DNA from: Chionoecetes opilio
Taxonomy: Eukaryota; Arthropoda; Malacostraca; Decapoda; Majidae
Assembly (NCBI GenBank): GCA_016584305.1
Contig: JACEEZ010024063.1
Coordinates: 202,501 to 266,500 of the forward strand
Reading direction: 5' to 3'
Length of the DNA: 64,000 nucleotides
Shown here in pieces: positions 21,035-33,299 of the stretch; position 1 is the first letter of the stretch; each line of letters starts with the position of its first letter. The notes beneath the pieces are model-generated. The model saw nothing but the letters and a program-made list of their open reading frames with translations. It did no database searches and was not told where the DNA came from. Both the position numbers and the translations under genes were made by a program.

Positions 21035-24000
21035 GTAAGCATCAAAGTGACGCATCTGGCACGGCCACAGCTGTAGTCCTGTAGCACAATATTACCAGTC
21101 AACTGTGAGGGTGCCTGGAACTATCGCCGATAGGAATTCTCGCCGACGTCGGCGAGTGTTCCTATTTTCGGCGACAGTTCCAGTTCTTGATCTTTATATA
21201 AAAGTGCCCTAAACTATATATATTTAATTAAATATTCCGCAGGATTTGGCGGCTCCAACCACCCGGGCAATCGCGTACCATCCAATTCGTTTCTTTTTAC
21301 CTAAATAACTCAACAAAACCTAACCCAAACCTACCCTTAGCCTAACATAACCTAAACCAAACAGAAATTTCCTACACAATTGGGAGTGTGGTTTCTGTTC
21401 ACTTTATTGGATTCTAAGAAACATTCTCTGAGCTTCCGTCGCAAATCACTAGTTTCGGAGATATAATATATTTTTAATAGGAAGGAGTGTACAATATGAG
21501 ATGAAAATTTAACGGTAAATTTTTACGATAGGACCAAACTTCCCTACACAATTGGGAGCATGGTTTTTGTTTACTTTATTGTATTCTAAGAGACATTTTC
21601 TCTGAGCTTTCCGTTGCAAATTAATAGTTTCAGAGATATAGAACATTTTAGGTGGGAGGAGGAATACGTCTCCTTATCTTCTTCTTCTTCTAGTGACCGT
21701 TGTCGCTTAGTATCGCTTCATAGGTCCTCTTCCACTTAGTCTCCTTCGTTAACAAAACTTTTTAACTCTTGCCCTGTTTATTTCACCTGGGAAAGACATT
21801 TTGATCAGTTTTCAGTCCTTTGATTATCATCCTAATTCATTGTTTCTTTTGTGTTATCTCCCAGCACTGCGTTAGGAACACTTTGGTGAGGTTTACAATA
21901 CTTTCAGTTTCCTTTCTGTCCCCATACAGCCCTAACACTGTACACAGGGCCCCGTCTCTGCTCTAGTCTCCTGTCCCACTCCTCTCTGCCTAGGACTGTT
22001 ACTATTGACGCTATAAGGGATACAGTTGATTCGGGCCGCCTATATTAAATGCATACCAAGCAGACAGGGCGGTGCGCACGGCCCTGTCTGCTTGGTATGC
22101 ATGGCCACATGCTAACCTAACCTAAACCTATAGGTTTCAATGAAACCTAACCTAACCTTAACCACAAAGTATACCTAACCTAACCTAACTTAACCTTAAC
22201 CACAAAGTATACCATACCTAACCTAACCTAACCTAACTTTAACCACAAAGTATACCTAACCTAACCTAACCTTAACCACAAAGTATACCTAACCTAACCT
22301 TAACACACTTACCTACTGAGGTGGTGGGTAGCAGCGAGCGATTTCCCGTTTAGTTTCACAAGTTTATTTCAAATACATTTACTTCATTTAATTGAACAAG
22401 TAGTACATGTATACGTGGTTGGTTATCATCTGTTATATTCCCATGCGCACCGCCCTGTCTGCTGGGTATGCATGCTACTATAGGCGGCCTGTTTCAACTG
22501 GCGGCTCGAATCAACGGTACCCCGCTATAAGCCTTTCCCTCTGACTCCTATACTACTTGTTGCATTCCTCAATGATATGTTCTACGGTTTCTTTCTCTCC
22601 TACCCTGCAGCTACAATTCTGGTTCTCCAGTTCCCTGTTCCTTCCGTTGACTTCCAAGGTGCCTGTTCTTGCTTTATATAGTAACTTACTCCCCCAGTCT
22701 CCTACATGCCAGGTCAACCCCTCTGGTTTCTGTTTCCTCCTGTACCACTGCAACGTTGATTTCCTGGTCATTCCCTCCTGCCATTTAACTAGCCCATTAT
22801 TCTCAATTTTCTTTTTGATATCTCTTATCTCCATCTTGTTCCATTCCTCTCCCACAGTTTCTCTCCTTTTCCATCTTTCTAGTTCCTTCTTCCAGGTGGA
22901 ACTTGATCTATTTTCCTGGGATATTTTCTCACCAGTTTTCCTTTAATTATCCTTTCCCTGAAGGTGCTCCATCCCATGTCTCCCCTTACTCCCCTTATGG
23001 CCTCTACAGCAGTGCTCTTACAAGCTCCTAGTCCCCATCTGCCTACTATGTTCTGAGTCTTTTCCAAGTTCATGATGTCTCCTTCCCTGTACTGAGTCAC
23101 TTCTGACCCATACAGACAATAGGGTACAGCCACCCCCTTCCATAAACTCCTGCCTACCTCATATTTATTTATTAATGACTTACCACCATTTATAATCATG
23201 CCTGTCATCCTCCTTGCCTTGCCTTCATTAACTTTCCTCTGCTTTTCACCGCCTATCCCTTCCTTGTTTACTTCCATTCCTAGGTATACATACTTATCTA
23301 CTACTTCTAGGACATTATTCTGAAGCACCCACTGACTCCTACCTTCACTGTTAAACTCCATGACTTTACAATTTCCTTTCACTAAACTTCAGGTCCCATT
23401 CCATTCCGTATGTGTTTATGTGTCAAATTTCCTCCATTTCATCCTTACTTTCTGCCATCATTACTACATCATCAGCATAGGCTAGACATCCTAACTTCTC
23501 TCTTCCAATTGCTACTCCTTTACTTGACTTCCTGATTCCTCACGACCAGTTCCTCTAAATACAGGTTAAATAATGTTGGGGACATGACACATCCTTGTCT
23601 AACTCCTATATTATTTTCCATCCAGCCAGTTGTAATGTCACCTAGAGTAAATTTCACTTCGTTCCCTTCATAAATGCTGTTTATTACGTCCACCACCTTT
23701 GTATCTACTCCGCAATGTGTCTCAGTAATCTTATTAACTTTCCTCTATTTACTGTGTCATACGCCTTTTCGATATCTATAAATACTAAGTAAAGCTCTTT
23801 CTTTTGGTGCTCGTTTCTTTCAATAATTTCTTTTTATGTAAATATATTTTTCATTCCACCTCTGCCTTTCCTGAACCCACTTTGCTCCTCTCCTAACATC
23901 TTGTTTTCCTCTATCTACAATTTCAACTTCTCATTAATAATCATTCCAAAAACCTTGGCTAGTATGTTCATGACAGCTATGGGCCTATAATTGGCTATGT

Positions 24001-26545
24001 CCTCCTTATCTTTTCCTCCTCCTTTGTGGATTAGGGTCACTGCTCTTTTTCCAGTCCTGTGGCACGCAGCCTTGCTCCAGCACTGTCACATGTTATATAT
24101 TGCCTGTTTTACCATTTCTCCTCCATATTTAACAAACTCCCCTATGAGTCCATCTGTCCCTGCAGCTTTGCCATTCTTCAAAGCTTTCACTACCTTTTCT
24201 ACCTCTAAGCTCAATTACTGTTTCCTCCATTTCTCTCTTGTCACAGTAGATCATAATGTTTTCCATTCTCTCTACTTCCATGTTCTTTCTAATTACTTTA
24301 CTCCGGTACCCTTCTATTACTGATTTTATTTCATCCTCCTTCTCAGTATCTCTTCCCTCTATTTTCAGTTAAACTTTCTGGTTCATCTGTCGTCCACCTA
24401 GGTTTTTCTTTAGTCTATTCCATCCTTCCTTTTCCCTCTCTCCTCGGGGTAAACTGTTTAGTTCCTTTGCCTGCTGTTCCTCCCATGTAGCTATCATTTT
24501 ACTAATCAATATCTGTGCTACTTTCTTCGCATTCTTATATTGAGTCCATGCTTTCTCCCATTCTTGTTTATATTGGCCTCATTCTTTTTCTATCAATTTC
24601 CTTAATTTTCTCTGCCTTCTATTTTCACTTTTCCCGTTTCTTATTGCTTGTTCTACCTCTTTATCCCACCATCCTTTTAGTCTAAGGAAGAAGAGGTCTC
24701 TGACTGCTGATGGCGACGGCGGGCGGAGGTGCACCTATTTATTCTTATCGGATAATTTTTTAAGTGATTTTGACCAAAGTAACAGCTTGCCAAGAGGTTT
24801 GAATGTTAATAGAAGACGTGTATGACAAAAGATTAGTCCTTCATAAGGTAGGAAGCGAGATATGGTTGGGGCGATAAAACTAATCTTAACCAATTTTGGT
24901 CCTAGTGTAAAATAATACCAACCAAACCTTAGCATAATCTAAATTTAACATAACCACTACTAAACACGTAACCTAACTCGGTAATTATTATATATTAATA
25001 AGTGTTATATTTTTGGTTTCCGGAAATGAATAACTACTGCACTATACGTATACTGAGCCGAAAATAATAGAGAAAAAGTAAGCTGTAAGGCCTGTGGATG
25101 CCACCAACTCTTACGGAATATTAACCATATAATCAATTTTTACCTGTGTTTCTGCATTCAGGGATTAAATACCAACAATAGCCTGAAGAGTTAGGCTAGG
25201 TTAGCTTCCTTTTCATAATTAAAAGTGGAACTCGCCAAAAATTTCCATGTCGGCGAGAATTCTCGGGGTAATACACAACAGGGAGTATGGTTTCTGTTTA
25301 CCTTAATGGATTCTAAGAAACTTTTTCTTATCACATAGGGAGTTTCCATCACAAATCACTACTTTTGGAGATATTAGATGTTTTTAGTTGGAAGGAGAGT
25401 GTATAGGACATATGAAAGTGAACTAACCTAACCCCACCTTTAAGGCCGTGTCACACGAGCAATATTTCCCGGCATCTTTTGGTATTTTGCTACCATTTGA
25501 TGCCCGTAGTGGTGGCAAAAAGTGCGCGTGTCGTCACACGGCGTTTCGGCTATGAGCATCTTCTACTGGCATCTTCCAGGACCCGCGACCAAAACAAACA
25601 CAATGGATCGTGCAAAAAGACTTCGTCTGGCTGCTATTGGCCTCAATTCGTGTGTTTTGGCACAATATAAGCCAAGATTGGTAATTTCTCTTTATTTCAC
25701 TGCAATGTGTAGTTCGTACGAAGTCTTGCGTGGCGTCGGCTGCTTCAAGATGTAAACAAAGATGCCAGTACTGGTAGGAGAGGACGATCATGCGCGACTC
25801 CGCTTTTGCTACCAAAAGATGCCCGGGTTTAAGATTCGTTGTATCACGTCAAACTTTTTTTAACAAATCGGTTCACGAACAGAATTTCAAACTCATAATT
25901 GCACTGGTTGCCGTACGATAACTCAGTTGCCGAACAAGCTACTCGACAAGAGTAGCACGGCATCACTGTGGCTGTGCGCGTCAGTCACGCCGCGGCCCTC
26001 ACTGGAGAGAACATCTGCTCCGAACTGCTCTTTGATTTTGAGAATTTTTCTTGTGTTGTGCATTATTTCTACTATTTTTTTTATTCCATAAGCCACCATG
26101 GGACCTAAGAAAGCTAGTGAAAGCATAAAGGCGAAAAGCTTAAGCAGCTTGCAGGACGGTAAAGACCGCCCACTCGATCCCCCAGCCATAGGAACCACGA
26201 ATGGGACAGGGCCAGTCTGGATGTGTTTTCGCGAGCATCAGTGCAGCCTAGATCGGCCTGGCAAACATTGCAAAAATGCACTTATAGACAGGCCTATTGA
26301 TGTGAAAACGTCCATTATATCAGAAATCATCCATCATACCATCCATCAGAAATATAAAATATGTAAATTTATCTGTATTTCATGTTATATGCATTTTTTA
26401 TTCACTTATTCTTTCTCTTTTTAGTTTTAAATATGCTAAATAATATCCTGTAGTAGTTAGATTTCATGTAGAACATCATATTAATAATAAAAAAAAAAAG
26501 ATTTAAATCAAATAAATCGGATTATTTTAATATAAAAAAACTACC

Positions 26546-26583
<38 letters not shown>

Positions 26584-27847
26584 TATTTATAATGATATAT
26601 TTATTTATTATTATTTATACTTTGCAAAAAGGGGGCATGGCGTATCCCCCCCCCCACCCCCCTTCGTACGCCATGTTCACTACCCAATTAGCAGAGTATG
26701 TTCATAGTTACATATCTTGGTAATTACAAAATGCAAAGATACTTGCAGGTCCAGTTCACATTTACAAAGCTTACATCCATATTTTACATCATATGTGCCA
26801 TGACATTATGCATTACAAAGATTGGGAGCTCATAAATGTCAGTTATAGCTAAATAGGGTAGTTCATTGCTTCTACACTTGTGTTGAACTATGGTCGCGGA
26901 GGCTAAGCTGATCTAGAAGCCACGCCCCCTGCTCTCTCCCTCCCTTTCTACAGAGCAGCTAATTTGTGCACTCATAATGTTCATACCTATGTTCGGTGCG
27001 CCTCCTCATCCACCCTTCTCTCTCACAACCTGCCTACCGTACACTCTCCACCAATACCACAGTGTAGCACATTGTTTATGTAGTGAAGATGGTCTATACA
27101 CTACACACACCTATTGGCCTATATTTACACTACACCCTATGTAGTGAAGATGGCTCTGCCCAGTATACACACGCTGTTGTATAGTGAGGATGGTGTGTTT
27201 GGTTGTGATGATGATACGAGTAATCTGTACACATGTCTAATACACATGTCTAATATTATGAGTGCACCAGTCAGCTGCCCCGTAGAAAGGGGGTGGCAGG
27301 GGCGTGGCTTCGAGATCAGCTGAGCCTTCGGTGACTAGTTGTTGTGAGGCCTTATTTCAAATGCTCATTCTTCACTAATTTGCATATTTCACTACATAAG
27401 TATTGAACCAAAAAGTTGATGATAAGAAACCTAATAAATATATATTCTTTTTAGGCAACCACGAGACCAGGCAAGCGCAGACACCAAGCCTCTGTGTCTC
27501 CAGTAACTGCACGTAGCGAAAGCAAATCACCAAGGGCAAAGCAACGACCTGCTCCATGCCGGCAGAGCCCACCAACAGTCACTGCTGCTCCTATAAGTAT
27601 TGCTGTTACTACCACCATTACAGCTAGTAGGGCACAGTCTGATTCCTGTAGTGGCTCTGTCAGTCCATCTCAGCTTGCAGTGCCTCGTGTGTCAGCAGAA
27701 CCACCCTGCCCATCCAAGCTGCCCATGCCACCCATGCACTGGATGGATGCCGAGGAGAAGGATAGTGCCCAGAGGCAACATTGCCGTGCAATTACTAAGT
27801 CCTTGCTTTGTCACCTGACCACCTCGGGCATATTGGTAACAGCTTAG
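20939..27847 (+). CDS. PNRC-like protein (nuclear receptor coactivator/decapping cofactor), two exons
   Basis: PNRC1/2 proteins bind nuclear receptors through a proline-rich SH3-type motif. In vertebrates PNRC2 links UPF1 to DCP1A in mRNA decay. Exon 1 (20,939-21,034, 32 codons, Kozak ACCATGG) ends CAG|GTAAGC in phase 0. Exon 2 (27,455-27,847), after TTCTTTTTAG, is in the same phase. Together they give 162 residues, close to PNRC2's 139. Near the C-terminus EPPCPSKLPMPPMHW matches the family's S/EPPSPS-x-LP-x-PP-x-HW signature, followed by a short acidic then Leu-rich tail. The middle is basic and Ser/Pro-rich (GKRRHQASVSP). An in-frame upstream ATG at 20,780 exists in a poorer context. The 6.4-kb intron is full of transposons. 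A splice at 27,835/27,836 instead of the stop cannot be excluded. Confidence 0.72.
21118..21190. repeat. Palindrome of CGCCGA/TCGGCG
   Basis: GGAACTATCGCCGATAGGAA, then TTCTCGCCGACGTCGGCGAG and an inverted return to TTCC. A related single arm (AACTCGCC ... GTCGGCGAGAATTCT) is at 25,226-25,264, so these may be ends of one large interrupted element. Confidence 0.65.
21300..21712. repeat. CCTAA tract and lone foldback arm
   Basis: Degenerate CCTAACC/CCTAACATAACC at 21,305-21,355, then two partial copies of the arm shared with 18.16-18.3 kb (ACACAATTGGGAG, TTTCGGAGATATA). Confidence 0.7.
22026..22518. mobile_element. Inverted-repeat element with CCTAA core
   Basis: The ends GATTCGGGCCGCCTATATTA and its inverse near 22,486-22,515 enclose ACCAAGCAGACAGGGCGGTG in both orientations. 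One arm is itself palindromic at 22,050-22,102. The core holds five repeats of a CCTAACC block plus TTAACCACAAAGTATACC. Confidence 0.8.
22550..24700 (-). mobile_element. Degenerate non-LTR retrotransposon (RTE/Jockey-like) with YADD
   Basis: Read on the minus strand the region holds reverse-transcriptase blocks in shifting frames. These include FGMIINEKL near 23,940, IEKAYDTVNRGK near 23,760, a GVRQGC block, and CLAYADDVVMM with the catalytic YADD at 23,468-23,479. The thumb frame at 23,382-22,879 (LEVVDKYVYLGMEVNKEG, LWKGVAVPYCLYGSEV) follows. The last frame, 22,855-22,553, contains NCSCRVGEKETVEHIIEEC, a CxC...H...C terminal knuckle common in LINE ORF2 proteins. The endonuclease end lies toward 24,700 and is too decayed to read. 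Many stops; inactive. Clade assignment is tentative. Confidence 0.82.
24720..25440. other. PNRC-like intron with repeat fragments
   Basis: Short TAACCTAACTC tracts and partial copies of the arms that carry CACAAATCACTA and GGAGATAT. No gene seen. Confidence 0.5.
25443..25833. mobile_element. TIR MITE with GGCCGTGTCACACG end
   Basis: It starts GGCCGTGTCACACGAGCAAT. ATCTTTTGGTATTTTGCTAC near the left end recurs inverted as TTTTGCTACCAAAAGATGCC near the right. The same family is at 44,378-44,717. The right terminus is not sharp here. Confidence 0.65.
26098..26580. repeat. Dispersed repeat, 26/37/46-kb family
   Basis: AGCTTGCAGGACGGTAAAGA through CGCGAGCATCAGTGCAGCCT, then TGATGTGAAAACGTCC and an ATTTAAATC-rich end. 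The same order occurs at 37,573-37,990, and it is inverted at 46,585-46,765. The left edge has CACCATGGGACCTAAGAAAG, whose frame MGPKKASESIKAK resembles the start of pogo/Tigger-type transposases but soon stops. It ends in an (AT)n run at 26,550-26,578. Confidence 0.65.
26580..27440. other. PNRC-like intron 3' part
   Basis: Includes a C-run near 26,648-26,662 and a thrice-repeated short phrase around TAGTGAAGATGG (27,084-27,192). No exon recognised before the acceptor at 27,454. Confidence 0.5.
27455..27847 (+). CDS. PNRC-like exon 2 with PNRC signature
   Basis: Acceptor TATTCTTTTTAG at 27,443-27,454. Open for 130 codons to TAG. It contains the LPMPPMHW motif and the tail AITKSLLCHLTTSGILVTA. 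Confidence 0.78.
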   Translation, partial: ATTRPGKRRHQASVSPVTARSESKSPRAKQRPAPCRQSPPTVTAAPISIAVTTTITASRAQSDSCSGSVSPSQLAVPRVSAEPPCPSKLPMPPMHWMDAEEKDSAQRQHCRAITKSLLCHLTTSGILVTA

Positions 27848-30660
27848 AGGTGCTGGAAGGCTGAGCAGTTTGCAGGGCAGGGTGGCGGGGTTATTGAACG
27901 GTGAGAGAGTGAGCGGGGCCGCAGTTGTTACTGTTATCTGCTCTCTCCGCCAGGCTGTCCCTCGGCACCACTGTCCGTGCCAGTTTCCTTGAGAAACTGT
28001 CCAAGTACTACATGGTGAAGTCAAAAGTTGATCATATTATGAACTGGTAACTACAATGTTCTTGTTCTGTGATACTGGTAGTGCTTACTGGCTTTACTGT
28101 CCGTTTCACGCAAAGTGAAATTACTGTTGTTCCCACTGCGTGATGATGTGTCCTAGCCAGCAATAACTGGGATCATCATGAGCAAGCAACCCAATGTCCT
28201 GTATATTAGTAGAATCACATGCTGCATTGTGGACATGTTAAATTTTCTATCTTTCTCTATTTTTTTGAGGATTCAGTTTAAATTTGACCCTATCCAGTTA
28301 TATTTTCTTGTTTTTGGCAAGAGTTAAAATTCCAATAACTTGGAAGCTTTTAATGGTAAAACTTAAGTTCTACAACTATTCTAACATTTCCACAATATTA
28401 CAAACAATCATGCTGTTGTGACTTACAAGAACTAGTGATGTTTTGTTAAAGGATATAAATTTCATAAAACTTTTTACACTTTGATTTAGTGTCTGGTGAA
28501 ATAGCTTTGAAAGTGAAGCTATGATTGTTTGTAGTTGGCCAGCAGTGCTCATTTAGTGTCCTATTGTCTGAGATCTCAGACAGAAATAGTATTTAGATGC
28601 TAATACTTTATTATAATTATTTTGTGGGCGATTTATTTCAGTAAAACTATTTACTCTGCATTCATTTTTTTCAATATATTATAGCCATTTGTAATATTTG
28701 TTATGGTTTTCTCAAAATGATCTTTTAAGCATTTTTATTTATATTTATTTATTTATGTTTTTTTATGGCTTTGAGTCATGTTGACCCTGCCAGTGTCCAC
28801 AAGATAATTAGTTGTTGTGAGAGGCGAGGGTTAGTGTTTCAGCACACGGTGAGGGTTGGCAGTGGGAATCCTCCGTGATATACGGTGTACCACAGTACTC
28901 TAGTCTTGAGGCCCAACCTGCCACTCTCCAACCTACAGAATTTGTATAGACTATTTTTATTATACCAGTTTTTTATCAATATTCTCCTGTAAGCGGTTGC
29001 TTGTTTCTTTATATATTATACAATTTAATTGATCCAAAGGTATTGGTCTGGACCAGATAAATGTGGATGCCATGTAAGCTGCGTGGTACTAGGAGTTGTT
29101 ATGTGCCACAGGCCTGTCCTGCTTGCCAGTGTATTGAATTACTCATCATTGAAAGTTCTGTATTGGATCTAGCATTGTGTTGTACAAGCCCAAGTAAATT
29201 GTGTTAAGGAGTATGATCTCAGATGAGCTATTGTATAAATGACAGACCAGCTGGATCCACATTCCAGTGTTTTAATGGGATTGACCCCCATAGTACAAAT
29301 CCCTTGGGGTTATCCCAGAACTCTTCTGCTTGTAATGATGGACAACTGCACAATGCTCAGGAGTTATGGTCAGATGTAGGATAAGCTGTGTAAGTGGCAC
29401 AACAAAGGCTACAAACGAGCTATTGTTTAGTTATAAGGAATATAAGATATTATGCGTTACTGAAGGGTTGGAGATCTCTGGTTGAAAGACAAAGGATATT
29501 CTTTGTCTTCCATCTAGAGATACAATTACTACAGTGTAGCCATATCTTGTTAAATAAAGTATTTTGTAAGGGAAGCTCTTCCTCTGGAGATCTCAGCAGA
29601 CTCAAATAAGACCAGTGAGGTCTCACAATGTATTCTATTAGGAACCAAAGCTGTTAATCACCATCTCATTTTATAAGTGCCCAAGTGGTGTTGGTATCCA
29701 TTGATACTTAGCTCTACCTCATGACAAGATAGTTGGATTTATAAAAGCATATCACTGTTTGGTTTTTAATAAGAGCTGTCGTTTTGTAAATCACTACCCA
29801 TATCATAGGTAATGCCACAAGTGTGCACTTGTGGTTGTGCCAGTAAATGGGCTGTGTTGAAAACGATTGTATTGTTGCATGTGTTGACCACTATGGGCTG
29901 AGTGCCACATGTCACAAGGTCTGAGGGCCTCCCACACCTGAGGACGTGACGCCTGTTGCTTAGCATTAAGTGTCGCTGTTTTGTAGTGTCTCATGCATGA
30001 GGACAAGCCTGACTGCAACCGATTACAGGAGGATAAATGGAAACACTAACACGCCCCTGGTGCTGGTACGGTGATGACGACAGTAAAGAGGAAATCAAAG
30101 AACCTTCAGGTGCAATTACCATCCACTCTGCTGCCGTCATCACTACAGACACCTTTAAGGAGAATTGAAGATTACATGTCTGTGATACTGCCATCAACTT
30201 CAACTCTCCTCCAGACTATGAGATCAGATTGTTTGCTAGATATGGCAAAACTATATCATCATTGGTTATGGTACAAAGATATCTATTTCAAGAAAGTTAT
30301 CTGACAAAAAAACATTAGCAAAAAAATTCATATTATAAGTTGAATGATGTACCTGATACAGGTGTGATTGGAGTTCTCATTGTCATGAGACCTCTTTGTA
30401 GTCTTACCCCCAACATTCATCCTTGATCCATCCACAGGATTTTCATACTCATTGTTATCCAATCAATGCCTCCCACCTTCAGTCACTCCACCATAATAGG
30501 ATAGCACCTCTATAAATTACCAAAGCTGTTTTCTCCCTTCTGGTTTTGATAACTTTTGGCAACTACTAGATAACCCATTCCATTCATCAACCTATAGTCT
30601 CAAACTTAAATTTGAAAGAATATTTGTGAATGTGAACGTGTGTGTAAGGTAGGATGTTTG
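27848..30660. other. AT-rich non-coding region, possible long 3' UTR of the PNRC-like gene
   Basis: No transposon termini and no long frame. Canonical AATAAA occurs at 29,553-29,558 within TTAAATAAAGTATT. Unusually for this window, the stretch lacks recognisable repeats, which fits transcribed and constrained sequence. Assignment as 3' UTR is inference. A short exon-like segment sits at 27,954-28,050. Confidence 0.4.
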
Positions 30661-31269
30661 TAAACAAATATGTGCAAGCAGTTGTATGAAAGATTTATAA
30701 TGTGTTATGTTTTACTTTTATTTGATTTTTTTTTATTTATCTTTCCTCCGTGTTACTATTTCTTTTATCCAAAATACCTGACCTATCCTTTACCCTCATC
30801 CTTTCCCCATCCTGTTATCCTTCCTTACCCCTCCCCTCCCTGGGTTCTTTTAAGAACCCTCAAATTATTACAAGAGAGAATTCATAGACCAATCAACCCG
30901 TCATTCAGCAAGTCATTGCCCATTCATCTCAATAAAGTATCCTTTTCATTGCTTTCATGTCCATTACATCATCATCTTTATAATGTCTACATTGTGCAAT
31001 ATATGATTATATTTGAGTGCATGGTTTGGAAGAAATAATTTAGAATGTTGTGTACTTACAGGTAAAGGTTCACAGACTGATCTGGTACCATTTCGTCAGC
31101 GTCAGGGATGCCAAGGAGACTGCTTTCAGCTGTGATCAGAAGGTCATTATACTCTTCATCTCTTTTTTTTTTTTTCTAAGCATCAAGGGAAGCCTGAAGG
31201 ACAGTTGATAATCTCCTAAACATCGTGCTTTCATAGATATGATTAGAGTGAATTCATTTACTGAGCTAG

Positions 31270-31595
31270 GATTCATCAAGCCATGGCTTCTGCCACCTGC
31301 AGTCACCCATTGGTGACACTAAATCATTTGCTTTATGTTAGTGTTATTCACCCATGGTCTTGTCCTCGCGATCGCCAGTTTCACCCTCCCGGTGTGAGCT
31401 TGGAGCTCATTATTACCGATCTTTGGGTAATGCTGGGACCTCACCACACACCCCCATCCCCTTGCTCAAGTGGATTGTAACCGCCCGAATTTGTCTGAAA
31501 AATCCCCGGGAGCAGTGAGGAGTCGAACCAGCAACCACATAATGGCAGGCCAGCACGCTATCAACTTGACCATCGTGTAAGTCACACCGGTACAC
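31270..31595 (-). mobile_element. tRNA-derived SINE
   Basis: On the minus strand there is an A-box-like TGGTCAAGTTGATAGCG (31,556-31,572) and a perfect B box GGTTCGACTCC (31,519-31,529), at spacing typical of tRNA-derived pol III promoters. An unrelated body follows down to about 31,270. It is not a tRNA gene, because no cloverleaf or acceptor stem can be formed across the ends. Confidence 0.72.
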
Positions 31596-32017
31596 AAAAT
31601 TGTGGCTGTAGTGTGTCACTCATATTACATTTCATGGGTATTACACCCCCCTGTTCCCAGGCCCGCTGTCATTGTGGGGGGGATTGGGGCCCGACGCCCG
31701 GGGGACGACCTGGTCGCTCCCTTGGCTTCGGGTCTCTGTCCTCGGTCTGACAAATTTTGCCTGGCCTTTCCTGTCTTCCTCCTTTTTCCCCTCCTTTCCT
31801 CTCTCTCTCCTCTTGTGCCTCCTCCTATCCCCCTTTCCTCCTAAGGTGTGAGAGCCGTGCTGATGGGATATGAGGCTGGCTTCGGGTCAGTCATGAACGG
31901 CCTCAGGGTGCCACGGGCAGTGTCGGGCACGGTATACCCTTTGTACCAATGCTCTTTCCCTTCATGGGGGTCTTGAGGGGATGACTGTTTTTTCCCCCTC
32001 TTTACTTCAGGCTCACC

Positions 32018-33180
32018 ATGGCCAATTATGATAATTTAACTTTTATAGGGGCTTTAGGGCCGGCCCCTCTACCAAATGACCCTACGGATCCCCCTGGTTT
32101 ACCGACCCCTGCTCCTCTTTTGACTACGGCCCGGAATACTGTTATGCCCGTTCCCCAAACTCTACCCTCAGAGTCCCTTAGTGCTCCTGAGCCCCCTAGC
32201 CAGATCAAGAATCCATCCTCAGCACCAGGCGACACTCCAGCCCACAATCCCACTACCTCTCCCATACCTTCTCCATCCTTGTCTCCCTGCTCTACCCCTC
32301 CAGATCCTTCCTCCTCCCCAACCTTCTTTGCCCTCCTCCTCATCATGTGTAGCTACTCTTGCACCCTACAACCCTACTCCCGCCGGGAGAACTACAGTCC
32401 GCACGATCACCTCTTCCTCACGTCCAAGCACATTTACTTCTCTCCCTCACCTCTCCCTCGACTCTTTTTGGTTCTGCAAAGTGGGACTGTTTCTTCATCA
32501 TCCCCAGCACCGCCCCTTACTCTGTTGACGCCCTACGTTTCTCGGCATGCCTCCAACGGCAAGTTGGCAAGGTTGCATTTCGTAGCCGCCTTGACCGGTC
32601 CCACCTGGTGACTGTTGACACCGAGGCCCAAGCTAATGCACTGCTCAATCTTCAAGACCTCGATGGCAACTCCTGCATCATGCCTGACATAACTCTTAAC
32701 ACCTGCACTGGAACAGTTTCCATCCCCCTGCGGTCTTGCCCAGTCGATGACACCGAATGGTCCGAGTGCGCGGATGCCCTCCTCGACCTTTTAGAAGAGG
32801 ATAATGATGCCGTTGCAGTTTACTGCTACACCATCCCACCCCGGGGCTGCCGTAAGTCCCCTACCAACATTGCCAAAGTCCAAGATCTCCCTGATATCAT
32901 TTATGTTGCCGGAGTCCACTACTCTGTTAAACCTTACCGCCCTACTCCACGCCAGTGCCAGTCCTGCTGGCGTTTTGGCCACCCTGCCAAGCACTGCCGA
33001 TCCTCTGCCCGCTGCCCATTTCGTGCTCAACCTGGCCATGCTCGTTCCACGTGTCCTGCAACATCTCCCACTTGTGCGAACTGTGGTGGTTCCCGCAACG
33101 TCTTCTACAGGGGTTGCCCTGCTTACCACTTCGAATCGGAAGTGGCATCCATCAGATTTACAAAGGGCTTAACTCTATAG
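32018..33180 (+). pseudogene. LINE ORF1 (gag-like) with zinc knuckles, frameshifted
   Basis: A Pro/Ser-rich N-terminal frame (32,018-32,611) passes into the frame at 32,359-33,180. The latter has an RRM-like middle and a cysteine cluster, RQCQSCWRFGHPAKHC then CANCGGSRNVFYRGCPAY, typical CCHC knuckles of Jockey/I-type ORF1 nucleic-acid-binding proteins. The knuckles end in HFESEVASIRFTKGL. The frame change between the two halves shows decay. After 33,180 the sequence jumps to RT-thumb-like sequence, so most of ORF2 is deleted. Confidence 0.82.
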
Positions 33181-33299
33181 CACTCTATAAGCACGCCAAG
33201 AAGCTCGCCGCCAAGGCTTATCGCCTACCCCCGTTTCCCAGCTTATTTCCAATCCTACTTTTCCGGATCCCCCTACTACAACACGTCCTCTCCACTCTT

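Noticed and set aside
26098..26424. Pogo/Tigger transposase gene starting MGPKKASESIKAK
   Set aside because: Only about a dozen residues resemble the family start; the rest follows a dispersed non-coding repeat.
30670..31038. 122-codon plus-strand ORF
   Set aside because: Low-complexity Pro/Phe/Tyr-rich frame without splice signals or recognisable motifs.
31519..31572. tRNA gene on the minus strand
   Set aside because: A and B boxes are present but no cloverleaf or acceptor stem can be formed; it is the head of a SINE.
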